From assembly GCA_002439755.1 (NCBI GenBank), contig DJPH01000054.1, positions 1-60,691 of the forward strand: DNA of 60,691 nucleotides, read 5' to 3'. The notes under the pieces are model-generated. The model saw only the letters and a program-made list of their open reading frames with translations, was not told where the DNA came from and did no database searches. Position numbers and translations under genes: made by a program. This DNA comes from Prevotellaceae bacterium UBA6417 (GTDB lineage Bacteria > Bacteroidota > Bacteroidia > Bacteroidales > Bacteroidaceae). Numbering within the stretch: position 1 is the stretch's first letter; every line of letters starts with the position of its first letter. Below are positions 1 through 8,120 of the stretch, in pieces.

Positions 1-803
1 ATTTCTTTGTGTTTTGCAACTATAAAGATACAACAATTTTCGCTAATCACCAAAATTACAGACGATTATATTTCGTCGAACTCACGTTATTTTATACATT
101 GCAGATATATGCCGACTTTGCCGGCTATTCGCTGATGGCAATAGGAAGCGGGCAAATGCTGGGAATAGATTTGCCGGAAAACTTTCGCCGGCCATACTTT
201 GCAAGAACCGTTACCGACTTTTGGCGCAGGTGGCATATCTCGCTTACCACATGGTTCAGGGATTATATCTACTTCCCCTTAGGCGGAAACAGGTGTAGCA
301 AGGCACGCTGGGCATTTAATACCATCATCGTCTTTACAATAAGCGGCTTGTGGCATGGTGCTGCTTATACCTTTATTATATGGGGCGCATTCCATGGCCT
401 TTGCATGGTGGTGGAACGTTTGGCTTATGGCAACCGCATAAAGACGATTACAAATGAAATAACCCTGCCGAATACATTACGGCTTATGCTCACGTTTACC
501 ATTGTCAACTTTGCCTGGGTGTTTTTCCGCGTGAACAACCTGAGCGATGTGGCTGTGGTTTTCAAGAAAATCTTTACCGACCAAGGCAGCTTGTTTGTGG
601 ACGTCGACACCATGTTCTATTGTTTTGTGTTTGTAGCAGCCCTATTTGTTGTTGAGTTTGCTGACGAACATTTCAAGGGAAAGATAAAGCTACTTGACAG
701 CCGGCATATAGTTGTGAGGTGGATGGCATATATCGCCATGGTGATGGCCATATTGCTTTTCGGAGTACTCGACGGAGGTTCATTTATCTATTTTCAATTT
801 TGA
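1..803 (+). CDS. MBOAT family O-acyltransferase (DltB/AlgI-like), 5' end outside window
   Basis: This is the C-terminal part of a polytopic membrane O-acyltransferase; the reading frame is open from base 3, so the N-terminus lies upstream of the window. The conserved block QIYADFAGYS, the FWRRWHISL and FPLGGNR segments and the invariant histidine in GLWHGAAYTF are all present, followed by hydrophobic helices to the stop. Family members move an acyl group, usually acetyl, across the membrane onto an extracytoplasmic polymer. An SGNH/DltD-like gene follows after 6 bases, the usual partner arrangement for cell-surface polysaccharide O-acetylation. The real substrate cannot be told from sequence. 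Confidence 0.9.
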   Translation, partial: FFVFCNYKDTTIFANHQNYRRLYFVELTLFYTLQIYADFAGYSLMAIGSGQMLGIDLPENFRRPYFARTVTDFWRRWHISLTTWFRDYIYFPLGGNRCSKARWAFNTIIVFTISGLWHGAAYTFIIWGAFHGLCMVVERLAYGNRIKTITNEITLPNTLRLMLTFTIVNFAWVFFRVNNLSDVAVVFKKIFTDQGSLFVDVDTMFYCFVFVAALFVVEFADEHFKGKIKLLDSRHIVVRWMAYIAMVMAILLFGVLDGGSFIYFQF

Positions 804-809
804 GAAGAC

Positions 810-1754
810 ATGGAAAAGAAAAAAGGTTTGTTCGCATTTTGTATGAGAGTGGTACTGCTGCTCATTATTCTTTTTGGAATTGACAGATTGGTGGGTGCGA
901 CTATTCTTGAATTGAAGAATGTCGGGTTGCAACGTAACCCTGAGAGTATGTCGCTCAAGACGTCCTATACAGTAGAGAAAGTGACAGCCGATGTTGTAGT
1001 TGTAGGGTCATCGAAAGCAAGTCATCATTATATACCGGAAATGCTTACCCGCCATTTGGGCATGACGGCCTATAACTGTGGTCGTGACGGGTGTTTCTTC
1101 CTATATCAGAATTGTATTGTCAACATGCTTCTTGATCGTTATAAGCCCAAGATGATACTCTGGGACATTCAACCGGGTTCGTTTACTGATAGAAACACGG
1201 CAGAAGAATATCAGAACTTCCGTTATCTGACTCCCTACTATCACAGTAGTCATTGGGCAAAGAGCTACATAGACAGTGAATCGAAGAAAATGCCTCTGAG
1301 AATGATGTCAGAGATGTATGGCTACAATTCAAAATTGCCGAGCTTTATTGTGCCGTTTGTTCTTCATCGTTCGTCTGTGATGAAAGGCTACATACCTTTA
1401 GAATCAACAGGCTATAATTATCCGGTGATGAAGTGTGAAAAGCCAAATGCTACCGGTGAAGTGTCAAATGAATATCTGAAACTCCTTGATGAAACCTTGA
1501 AGAGGTGCCACAAGGAGGGCGTGGATATTCGACTTTTTATTTCGCCGGTTTATTCAGTAAAGAACACTCTGACGCAAAAGGCGGAGAGAAAAATTTCGCG
1601 TATAGCAGCCGGGAATCATGTGCATTGTTCTGATTTTTGCTCTTCTCCTGTGTTTATGAGAGATTCCACGTTGTTTAAAGATGCCTCGCACTTGAACGAC
1701 AAAGGCGCACGGGTGTATACCGAACAGGTGTTGAAAGAACTGGTAAGCGAATGA
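810..1754 (+). CDS. SGNH/DltD-like acyl-ester hydrolase or transferase partner of MBOAT
   Basis: A 314-residue protein with one N-terminal transmembrane or signal segment (about residues 10-30) and an extracytoplasmic SGNH-type domain. Block I is the GSSKASH segment near residue 66, with serine as predicted nucleophile. The C-terminal DASHLNDKGA segment supplies the Asp and His of the triad. It sits 6 bases after the MBOAT gene and is surely co-transcribed with it. In DltB-DltD and AlgI-AlgJ/X systems the second protein completes acyl transfer outside the membrane, and that role is inferred here. It could instead be an esterase that trims acyl groups. Confidence 0.8.
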   Translation: MEKKKGLFAFCMRVVLLLIILFGIDRLVGATILELKNVGLQRNPESMSLKTSYTVEKVTADVVVVGSSKASHHYIPEMLTRHLGMTAYNCGRDGCFFLYQNCIVNMLLDRYKPKMILWDIQPGSFTDRNTAEEYQNFRYLTPYYHSSHWAKSYIDSESKKMPLRMMSEMYGYNSKLPSFIVPFVLHRSSVMKGYIPLESTGYNYPVMKCEKPNATGEVSNEYLKLLDETLKRCHKEGVDIRLFISPVYSVKNTLTQKAERKISRIAAGNHVHCSDFCSSPVFMRDSTLFKDASHLNDKGARVYTEQVLKELVSE

Positions 1755-2359
1755 AGTGTACGGAAATGTAGTGACGGTGCAGGAGTGAAAGTCGCGATGT
1801 GCTGCAACTGTAGATTCAAGAATAATGGAGTCCTTTGACAAAAATAGAATGCCGCGACCGGCTATTCAGTGTTGCATACATCGCAAAACCGTATTTGTGC
1901 GTGCGTAAGTTTTGATTCCGGCGTTGCGAAGTTAAGCATAAGAGGTCGTCGGATACAATCTGAGGGCTTCCAATGTACAATCCGGGAGGCTCTAAGATTG
2001 TAGATAGGAAGCCCTCGGATTGTATGTGGCGACCCTTGAAGCCGTATTTCGTCACTGCCTTTCTGCAATGTTGTCTTTTCCTGTCACGTATGTTCTGTTG
2101 CAGCCACAACAGATATGCAGAAACCTGTAAAAGGTATATCCCTCACATATGCCAAAGCGAGCATTTTTTTTACCAAAGACAACGGAATATACGACAAAGC
2201 GAGCGTGAATTATCAAGTCGGAAATTTTTCGTCATGTAAACCGGTGCGGTGGTTGCATTCGTGTTTTCAGACATTTTCAGGGTGGCCGGTTATCGGCTTC
2301 TTTGTTCAAAATAAAGGGCTCCTGGCGTTAGTGTATTTCAACTGCAGTTTAAAAAGACG
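1755..2359. other. Intergenic spacer with a long hairpin, no gene seen
   Basis: About 600 bases separate the SGNH gene from the rlmN promoter. Short open frames exist on both strands, but none has a recognisable product, ribosome-binding context or family resemblance. The only clear structure is the long imperfect inverted repeat at 1944-2034, annotated separately. Confidence 0.6.
1944..2034. repeat. Long imperfect inverted repeat (about 91 bases)
   Basis: Arms 1953-1971 and 2007-2025 pair at 18 of 19 positions, and the exception is a G-U wobble. Inside them 1976-1982 (TACAATC) pairs perfectly with 1996-2002 (GATTGTA) across symmetric 4-base internal loops. Outside, GGTCG at 1944-1948 pairs with CGACC near 2030-2034. 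The apical loop is about 13 bases. It lies 190 bases after the SGNH stop and has no T-run, so it is not a typical intrinsic terminator. A structured RNA or a small palindromic repeat element is equally possible. Confidence 0.7.
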
Positions 2360-2387
2360 TTTGTTCCATAGGAAAATTGTAACTTTG
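2360..2387 (+). promoter_or_regulatory. Promoter of rlmN-pdxA and the downstream cluster
   Basis: TTTG at 2360-2363 and TAACTTTG at 2380-2387 match the Bacteroidetes -33 and -7 elements with a 16-base gap. The predicted start lies about 17 bases before the rlmN ATG. No other strong promoter is visible before the gap at 8874, so transcription may run through to the HAD gene. Confidence 0.6.
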
Positions 2388-2410
2388 CATGTTAAAAGAG
2401 ACCGCATCGA

Positions 2411-3511
2411 ATGGAACAGCAAGTATTGTCGGGCATGACATTGCCGGAGTTGCAACAAGTGGCAGCTGAGTTGAATTTGCCGAAATTTACGGCAAAGCAG
2501 ATGGCTGCGTGGATATATCAGAAACAAGTCTTCAGTATTGACGAGATGACCAACTTGTCCAAGACAGCGAGAAAAGAGTTGGGGGCGCGTTTTATTTTAG
2601 GCCGTTCGCATCCTGTCGAAACGGTCGTTTCGGTTGATGGTACTGAAAAATATTTGTTTAAGACGTTGTCGGGCAAATACGTGGAGACAGTATATATTCC
2701 GAGCGGCGACAGGGCAACGCTTTGCGTGTCGTCGCAGGTGGGTTGCAAGATGGGGTGCAAGTTCTGCATGACGGGGCGTCAGGGTTTTCAAGGACAGTTG
2801 ACCACGGCGGATATCTTGAATCAGATATATGGCATTCCTCATTTTGACAGACTAACCAACATTGTGCTGATGGGGCAGGGCGAGCCTTTTGACAATACGG
2901 ATGCCGTCTTGGCTGTGTGCAAACTGTTGACGGCTGATTATGGGCTGGCATGGAGCCCCAAACGCATTACGGTCTCGACGGTAGGGTTGATGCATGGCTT
3001 GCGTCGCTTTCTTAACGAATGTGACTGCAACATAGCAGTAAGCCTTCATTTCCCCACGGCCGAACAGCGTGCCCAATGGATGCCTGCCGAAAAGGCTTAT
3101 CCCATCGGGAAGGTGATTGAACTGTTGAAGAATTATGATTTTTGCAAGGACTTGCGGCCGGGCGAAGTGCGTGATGGTAGCCATCAGCGTCGTCTTTCGT
3201 TTGAATATATCATGTTTAAGGGCGTGAACGATTCTCAACAGCACGTACAGGCTTTGGCGGCTTTGCTCAAGGGATTGGACTGCAGGGTGAATCTGATACC
3301 GTTTCATAGCATTCCAGGAAGCCCTCTGCGAGGTGTTGATCCAGAGCAGATGAAGACGTTTCGCGACAGTCTGACGCATCGTGGAATCTATACAACTATT
3401 CGTGCTTCTCGCGGACGTGACATCGAGGCCGCATGCGGTTTGTTAACTACTTCGCGGCAGATGCAGAAAAAACGGCAGGCAGAGGAAAGGCTGCAGAGCC
3501 AAGAAATGTAA
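2411..3511 (+). CDS. rlmN: Dual-specificity 23S rRNA/tRNA adenine-C2 methyltransferase RlmN
   Basis: A radical SAM methyltransferase that methylates C2 of A2503 in 23S rRNA and of A37 in some tRNAs. The cluster motif CxxxCxxC is Cys112, Cys116 and Cys119 (CKMGCKFC). The second essential cysteine, which carries the methyl group in the mechanism, is Cys342 within EAACGL near the C-terminus. The GQGEP segment typical of the family is present. At 366 residues it has the normal family length. pdxA starts 21 bases downstream. Confidence 0.95.
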   Translation: MEQQVLSGMTLPELQQVAAELNLPKFTAKQMAAWIYQKQVFSIDEMTNLSKTARKELGARFILGRSHPVETVVSVDGTEKYLFKTLSGKYVETVYIPSGDRATLCVSSQVGCKMGCKFCMTGRQGFQGQLTTADILNQIYGIPHFDRLTNIVLMGQGEPFDNTDAVLAVCKLLTADYGLAWSPKRITVSTVGLMHGLRRFLNECDCNIAVSLHFPTAEQRAQWMPAEKAYPIGKVIELLKNYDFCKDLRPGEVRDGSHQRRLSFEYIMFKGVNDSQQHVQALAALLKGLDCRVNLIPFHSIPGSPLRGVDPEQMKTFRDSLTHRGIYTTIRASRGRDIEAACGLLTTSRQMQKKRQAEERLQSQEM

Positions 3512-3532
3512 TTTAAATAAGTAGTATGAATC

Positions 3533-4627
3533 ATGGATGAAAGGACAATAAGGGTGGGAATCACCCACGGAGATACCAATGCCGTTGGCTACGAGCTGAT
3601 TCTGAAAGCTTTTGCCGACGAGGCTTTGAGCGAGTTGTGCATACCTGTTGTGTATGGTTCGCAAAGAGTTGCTGCGTACCATCGCAAGGCATTAGGTCTT
3701 GACACCGGTTTTACTGTGGTCCCATCGGCTGCAGAGGCCGAGAGCGGACGGTTGAATATGGTGTCGTGTTTTGAAGATGAAATAAAAATAGATCTGGGAC
3801 TTCCGACTCCCGAAAGTGGCCGCGCGGCCATGCTGTCTTTGCAGAAAGCTCTTGAAGACTATCGGAATGGTGATATAGACGTGTTGGTCACCTGCCCGAT
3901 TAATAAGAAGAACATCTATTGTGACGATTTTCGTTTTATCGGTCATACAGACTTCTTGGAGCATGAGGCAGGGGAAGGCAAAGAGGCTTTGATGATTCTA
4001 ATGAATCAGGTGATGCGTGTGGCGTTAGTTACGACCCATATGCCATTGAAAGATGTAGCCGGAGCTATTACTCAGGATAAGATAGAGCGTAAGATATCCA
4101 TTTTCAACGAATGTTTGCATCGTGACTTCACGATATCAATACCTCGTATAGCTGTTTTGTCGTTGAATCCTCATAATGGAGATGACGGTTTGTTAGGAAA
4201 TGAAGAGAAAGATGTGATAATTCCTGCGATAGAGTCAATGCGTGGAAGGGATATACAGTGTTTTGGGCCTTATTCGGCTGATGGTTTTTTTGGTGCCGGT
4301 TTATATTGCCATTTCGATGGCGTTTTGGCCATGTATCATGATCAGGGATTGGCCCCTTTTAAGGCACTGTCTATGTCTGACGGTGTAAATTATACAGCCG
4401 GTTTGCCAATTATACGGACTTCACCCGATCACGGGACGGCTTTTGATATTGCAGGTCAGGGAAAGGCTGACGAAAATTCGTTCAGGCAGGCTATTTATAC
4501 AGCCATTGATATATGGCGAAATCGTCGACGTCAAGAAATGGCCGAGGCACATCCTTTGAAAATCGTTCCTCCTGAGCGCGACAGCAAGACATATTCGCAA
4601 CGGAACGTGCAACACGAGATAGAATAA
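3533..4627 (+). CDS. pdxA: 4-hydroxythreonine-4-phosphate dehydrogenase PdxA
   Basis: Catalyses NAD-dependent oxidation and decarboxylation of 4-phosphohydroxy-L-threonine in the DXP-dependent pyridoxal 5'-phosphate pathway. At 364 residues it is full length. It carries the HTDFLEH metal-ligand segment, the YHDQGLAPFK segment and the C-terminal HGTAFDIAGQGKA block with further ligands. A nearby upstream ATG at 3526 is out of frame, so 3533 is the start. Its stop overlaps the next gene's ATG by one base (TAATG). That implies translational coupling to a cluster unrelated to vitamin B6, probably because the genes share an operon. Confidence 0.95.
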   Translation: MDERTIRVGITHGDTNAVGYELILKAFADEALSELCIPVVYGSQRVAAYHRKALGLDTGFTVVPSAAEAESGRLNMVSCFEDEIKIDLGLPTPESGRAAMLSLQKALEDYRNGDIDVLVTCPINKKNIYCDDFRFIGHTDFLEHEAGEGKEALMILMNQVMRVALVTTHMPLKDVAGAITQDKIERKISIFNECLHRDFTISIPRIAVLSLNPHNGDDGLLGNEEKDVIIPAIESMRGRDIQCFGPYSADGFFGAGLYCHFDGVLAMYHDQGLAPFKALSMSDGVNYTAGLPIIRTSPDHGTAFDIAGQGKADENSFRQAIYTAIDIWRNRRRQEMAEAHPLKIVPPERDSKTYSQRNVQHEIE

Positions 4628-5340
4628 TGAAGTTTGCGATTATTGCAGCCGGTGATGGTTCGCGTCTGGCTCAGGAAGGCGTGGAAGTGCGCAAGCCTTT
4701 AGTAAGGCTGAACGGAGAAATGATGATAGAGCGGCTGATTCGGATATTTATCAATCAAGGAGCCACCGGGATTGCTGTAATCATCAACAGCAAAATGCCC
4801 GAAGTGGCAGATTATATGCAAAAGAAACAAAAGGAAATGGTTGATTCATCCTGTCCTATTGATTTGGTGATAAAATCAACTCCAAGTTCGATGCATAGCT
4901 TTTACGAGTTGAGCCCTTATCTGGATGGTGAACCATTTTGTCTGACAACGGTTGATACAGTATTTGCAGAACAGGATTTTTCTGCTTATATCTCTTGTTT
5001 TAAAGAATGCAATGCTGACGGTTTGATGGCCGTAACAGATTATATCGATGATGAAAAGCCCCTTTATGTGGCTACAGATGAAGAAATGAATATTACAGGC
5101 TTTTATGATGAACAGCATGGATGCCGGTTTATATCCGGAGGCATTTATTGTTTGCGGCCGAAGGCATTGAACGTGCTGGCTCTTTGTATTGAAAAGGGAC
5201 AAAGCCGGATGCGTAACTATCAGCGCTGTCTGGTAAGTGAAGGCTTGAAGTTGAAAGCCTATGCGTTTCCAAAAATATTGGATGTTGATCATGCCGGTGA
5301 TATAGGCAAAGCCGAAGAATTTCTTAGCAATCAGGAATGA
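4627..5340 (+). CDS. Nucleotidyltransferase, probable inositol-phosphate cytidylyltransferase
   Basis: A 237-residue protein of the MobA/GlmU-type NTP-transferase fold. It opens with IIAAGDGSRL and a following RKPLV segment, the nucleotide-binding signature of sugar-phosphate and polyol-phosphate nucleotidyltransferases. TVDT near residue 100 is the expected metal-binding segment. Its neighbours include a CDP-alcohol phosphotransferase and, downstream, inositol-phosphate synthase. The likely reaction is therefore CTP plus inositol phosphate to CDP-inositol, as for the archaeal-type IPCT domain. That substrate is inference from context; another phosphorylated alcohol cannot be excluded. The gene overlaps pdxA by one base and the next gene by four (ATGA). 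Confidence 0.8.
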   Translation: MKFAIIAAGDGSRLAQEGVEVRKPLVRLNGEMMIERLIRIFINQGATGIAVIINSKMPEVADYMQKKQKEMVDSSCPIDLVIKSTPSSMHSFYELSPYLDGEPFCLTTVDTVFAEQDFSAYISCFKECNADGLMAVTDYIDDEKPLYVATDEEMNITGFYDEQHGCRFISGGIYCLRPKALNVLALCIEKGQSRMRNYQRCLVSEGLKLKAYAFPKILDVDHAGDIGKAEEFLSNQE

Positions 5341-6197
5341 CGACATTTGCAGGCATTATTCGTTCAACGGAATTTTCTCCGAATTCAAATGATTTGGCCA
5401 TTATGCGAAAGGTGGCCGAGAAGTTGGAGAGCCGCTCGGCAACGGTATTCCTTGAAACAGAAGCGGAATTTGCCGAGGATGCGGAATTTGCCGATGCCTA
5501 TTTTTCGATGGGGCGTGAGGAAAAGACTTTGAAAAAGCTGGCTGCCATTGAGGAGACAGGGAGGACGGTTGTCAATTCGACCTCCGGTGTTCGCAATTGC
5601 GCCCGTCCTGTCATTACGGATTTGATGCAGAGAAACGGAATTCCTGTTCCCCAAAGTTTTACATGGGATGTCCGCCTTGAATCGCTTCCGGAAGGTGTTA
5701 TTTATCCCTGTTGGGTGAAACGCGGAGATTCATGTGCCAAACAAAAAGAGGATGTTTGCTTTGTCTGTAACGAAAAAGAATTGCGGCAAACAATAGCCGA
5801 TTTTAAACGCCGCGGCATTTTTGTCGCTGTCTATAACCGGCATTTGGCGGGTGATGTCATAAAATTTTATGGCGTTGCGGCAACTGACTTTTTTTATTGG
5901 TATTATCCTACTCTCGGAACCGATTGTCATGGAAAATTCGGTTTGGAAAAGATTAACGGGCCGGCTCATCGTTTTCCTTTTGATGCGCAGGCCTTGAAGC
6001 GTGATGCCGATAGAGTGGCTGTTATCTCGGGAACTCCCGTATATGGTGGCGATTGCATTGTCGATTCTGAAGGCTGTTACCGCATCATTGATTTTAATGA
6101 TTGGCCCAGCTTCTCGTGTTGCCTGGATGCCGCTGCCGAAGCAATAGCGAATTATTTATTATCTCAAATCAAGCAAAATGGCAATTACCAAAGGTGA
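5337..6197 (+). CDS. ATP-grasp family protein of unknown substrate in the inositol-lipid cluster
   Basis: A 286-residue protein that looks like an ATP-grasp ligase or kinase. The N-terminal third resembles a pre-ATP-grasp domain ending in VVNSTSGVRNCARP. A central lysine-containing strand (YPCWVKRGD) would hold the ATP phosphates. The C-terminal GGDCIVDSEG...IIDFNDWPSF segment has the acidic and Asn residues that bind metal. The layout recalls RimK-like enzymes and eukaryotic inositol-phosphate 5/6-kinases, but I cannot assign a substrate. It overlaps its neighbours by 4 and 20 bases, so it belongs to the same operon and probably the same pathway. A kinase or a carboxylate-amine ligase acting on a head group are both open. 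Confidence 0.7.
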   Translation: MTTFAGIIRSTEFSPNSNDLAIMRKVAEKLESRSATVFLETEAEFAEDAEFADAYFSMGREEKTLKKLAAIEETGRTVVNSTSGVRNCARPVITDLMQRNGIPVPQSFTWDVRLESLPEGVIYPCWVKRGDSCAKQKEDVCFVCNEKELRQTIADFKRRGIFVAVYNRHLAGDVIKFYGVAATDFFYWYYPTLGTDCHGKFGLEKINGPAHRFPFDAQALKRDADRVAVISGTPVYGGDCIVDSEGCYRIIDFNDWPSFSCCLDAAAEAIANYLLSQIKQNGNYQR

Positions 6198-7125
6198 TAT
6201 ACAATCAACGTTCAAGTCAAAAGACACGGAAGAATGGTTGGACGTTTACTTTACCCGTCCGGTTGGCTATCTGTGGGCTCGTTTCTTCAATCATTTCGGC
6301 GTCCATCCCAATGTCGTGACTGTCCTTTCGATTATTTTGGGAGTTTTGGCCGGTTGCATGTTTTATTACAGGGATTTTACGCATAATATCTTAGGCGTAT
6401 TGTTGCTGATGTGGGCCAATTTCTATGACAGTTGCGACGGGCAGCTGGCTCGAATGACGGGGAAAAAGACTCATTGGGGACGAATGCTTGACGGGTTTGC
6501 AGGCGATGTGTGGTTTTTTGTGATTTATGTAAGTATCAGCTTCAGGCTGATGAATCAGACGATACCTTTCACCACTCATGAGTGGTCGTTTTGGATTTTC
6601 TTGTTGTGTGCTTTTTCGGGCATCATTTGTCATGCCCGTCAATGCCAGTTGGCAGATTATTATAGGAACATACATATGCATTTCATGTTGGGTGTTTCGA
6701 GTGAATTCGATACTTCTGCGCAACAGGAGGCTTTGCTTGAGCAGACGCCTAAGAAAGGGAACTTCTGGTGGCGTGCCTTTTTGAAAAGCTATGTTCGTTA
6801 TACCAAAGCTCAGGAAAAGTTGACGCCTCATTTCCAAAGGCTCATGAGTGTGATAAGAAATGAGCGTGGCGGAAAGGTTTCACCGCAGTTTTGCTCCGAT
6901 TTCAGAAAGCAGAGTCTGCCTTTGATGAAGTATGCCAATATCCTGACATTTAATTGTCGTGCCATTACTTTGTACATAGCCTGTTTGGCCGATATCCCCT
7001 GGCTCTATCCTCTGGCCGAGATTTTTTTGTTTTCTTCATTGTCGCTTTACATGCAGCACAGGCACGAAAGTATGTGTGAGGATTTTTGTGTAAGGTTGAA
7101 AAACGGTGAGTATCCGAACCAATGA
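6178..7125 (+). CDS. CDP-alcohol phosphotransferase, probable phosphatidylinositol-type lipid synthase
   Basis: A 315-residue integral membrane enzyme of the CDP-alcohol phosphatidyltransferase family, with about six predicted membrane helices. The signature starts at DSCDGQLAR near residue 83 and continues through GRMLDGFAGD. The canonical pattern ends D-x3-D, but here the final Asp lies five residues after the preceding Asp, with Gly at the canonical place. The family joins an alcohol phosphate to a lipid using a CDP-activated partner. With a nucleotidyltransferase two genes upstream, the donor may be CDP-inositol and the acceptor diacylglycerol or ceramide (inference). The start overlaps the ATP-grasp gene by 20 bases. 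Confidence 0.85.
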   Translation: MAITKGDIQSTFKSKDTEEWLDVYFTRPVGYLWARFFNHFGVHPNVVTVLSIILGVLAGCMFYYRDFTHNILGVLLLMWANFYDSCDGQLARMTGKKTHWGRMLDGFAGDVWFFVIYVSISFRLMNQTIPFTTHEWSFWIFLLCAFSGIICHARQCQLADYYRNIHMHFMLGVSSEFDTSAQQEALLEQTPKKGNFWWRAFLKSYVRYTKAQEKLTPHFQRLMSVIRNERGGKVSPQFCSDFRKQSLPLMKYANILTFNCRAITLYIACLADIPWLYPLAEIFLFSSLSLYMQHRHESMCEDFCVRLKNGEYPNQ

Positions 7126-8117
7126 AGGCACTGTATCGAAATATCTTCTTCTTGTTAGGGCTCATTGCCGTGGTTGTGATGTTGCTTACATTCGACATGG
7201 ACTATCGCGAATTGTGGCATCAGATAAAGAGGGCCGGTTACTGGTTTTTTGCAGTAGTAGGCATTTGGCTCATCATCTATCTGTTCAATACCTTGTCATG
7301 GTTCTGCTTGATTAAGAACGGAAAAACTCCTTCTCCGGTCGGTTTTTGGCGCACATATAAGCTCACGGTTTCAGGTTTTGCCTTAAACTATGCCACTCCC
7401 TTTGGCTTGATGGGTGGCGAGCCTTATCGAATCATGGAATTATCGCCTTTTCTTGGTGCCAAGAGAGCCACTTCGTGTGTGATACTATATGTGATGATGC
7501 ACATATTCTCTCATATCTGTTTTTGGCTGGCTTCCGTTTTGCTCTATATTATAATGTATAAGGTATCTTTTGCCTCCGGCATATTGCTTGCTGTCGTAAC
7601 CGTGTTTTGTCTGTTGTGCATTTATTTTTTCATGAAAGGCTATCGCAACGGCATGGTGGTAAAAACCTTCAGGCTGTTGCGCCATATTCCATTTGTAAAG
7701 CATTGGGCGGATAGATTTTATGAAGACAAGAAGGAAGCGTTGCAGCAAATCGATGCCCAAATAGCCGAATTGCATCGCCAGCGTAAGGCTACGTTTTATA
7801 AATCGTTCTTTTTTGAATTCACTGCGCGCATATTGACGAGCGCAGAGATTTTCTTTATTTTGAAAATACTCACCCCCGATGTCAACTTTTTTGATTGCGT
7901 GCTGATAATGGCTTTTACCTCATTGTTTTCCAACCTGTTTTTCTTTTCACCCATGCAGTTGGGCGCGCGTGAAGGCGGTTTTGCTTTGGCAGTAAGCGGT
8001 TTGTCCCTTTCGGGCGCCTTTGGTGTCTATGCCAGCCTGATAACGCGGATCAGGGAATTGATATGGATTGCAATAGGGGTGATATTGATGAAGTTTGGCA
8101 ACAGCAGAAGACTATAA
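7122..8117 (+). CDS. Flippase-like (UPF0104/LPG-synthase TM domain) membrane protein
   Basis: A 331-residue polytopic membrane protein with about eight hydrophobic segments. It has the features of the UPF0104/AglD-like family: an early N-terminal helix, a Gly-rich GLMGGEPYR segment near residue 100 and a C-terminal QLGAREGGFAL segment. Relatives act in lipid aminoacylation as the flippase half of MprF, or in glycolipid synthesis. Here it overlaps the lipid-synthase gene by four bases, suggesting that it moves the finished inositol lipid or an intermediate between leaflets. That role is inference only. No soluble synthase domain is attached. Confidence 0.75.
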   Translation: MKALYRNIFFLLGLIAVVVMLLTFDMDYRELWHQIKRAGYWFFAVVGIWLIIYLFNTLSWFCLIKNGKTPSPVGFWRTYKLTVSGFALNYATPFGLMGGEPYRIMELSPFLGAKRATSCVILYVMMHIFSHICFWLASVLLYIIMYKVSFASGILLAVVTVFCLLCIYFFMKGYRNGMVVKTFRLLRHIPFVKHWADRFYEDKKEALQQIDAQIAELHRQRKATFYKSFFFEFTARILTSAEIFFILKILTPDVNFFDCVLIMAFTSLFSNLFFFSPMQLGAREGGFALAVSGLSLSGAFGVYASLITRIRELIWIAIGVILMKFGNSRRL

Positions 8118-8120
8118 AAA

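Noticed and set aside
1816..2109. Minus-strand open frame of 97 residues over the hairpin
   Set aside because: Composition follows the inverted repeat and no family resemblance or promoter is seen.
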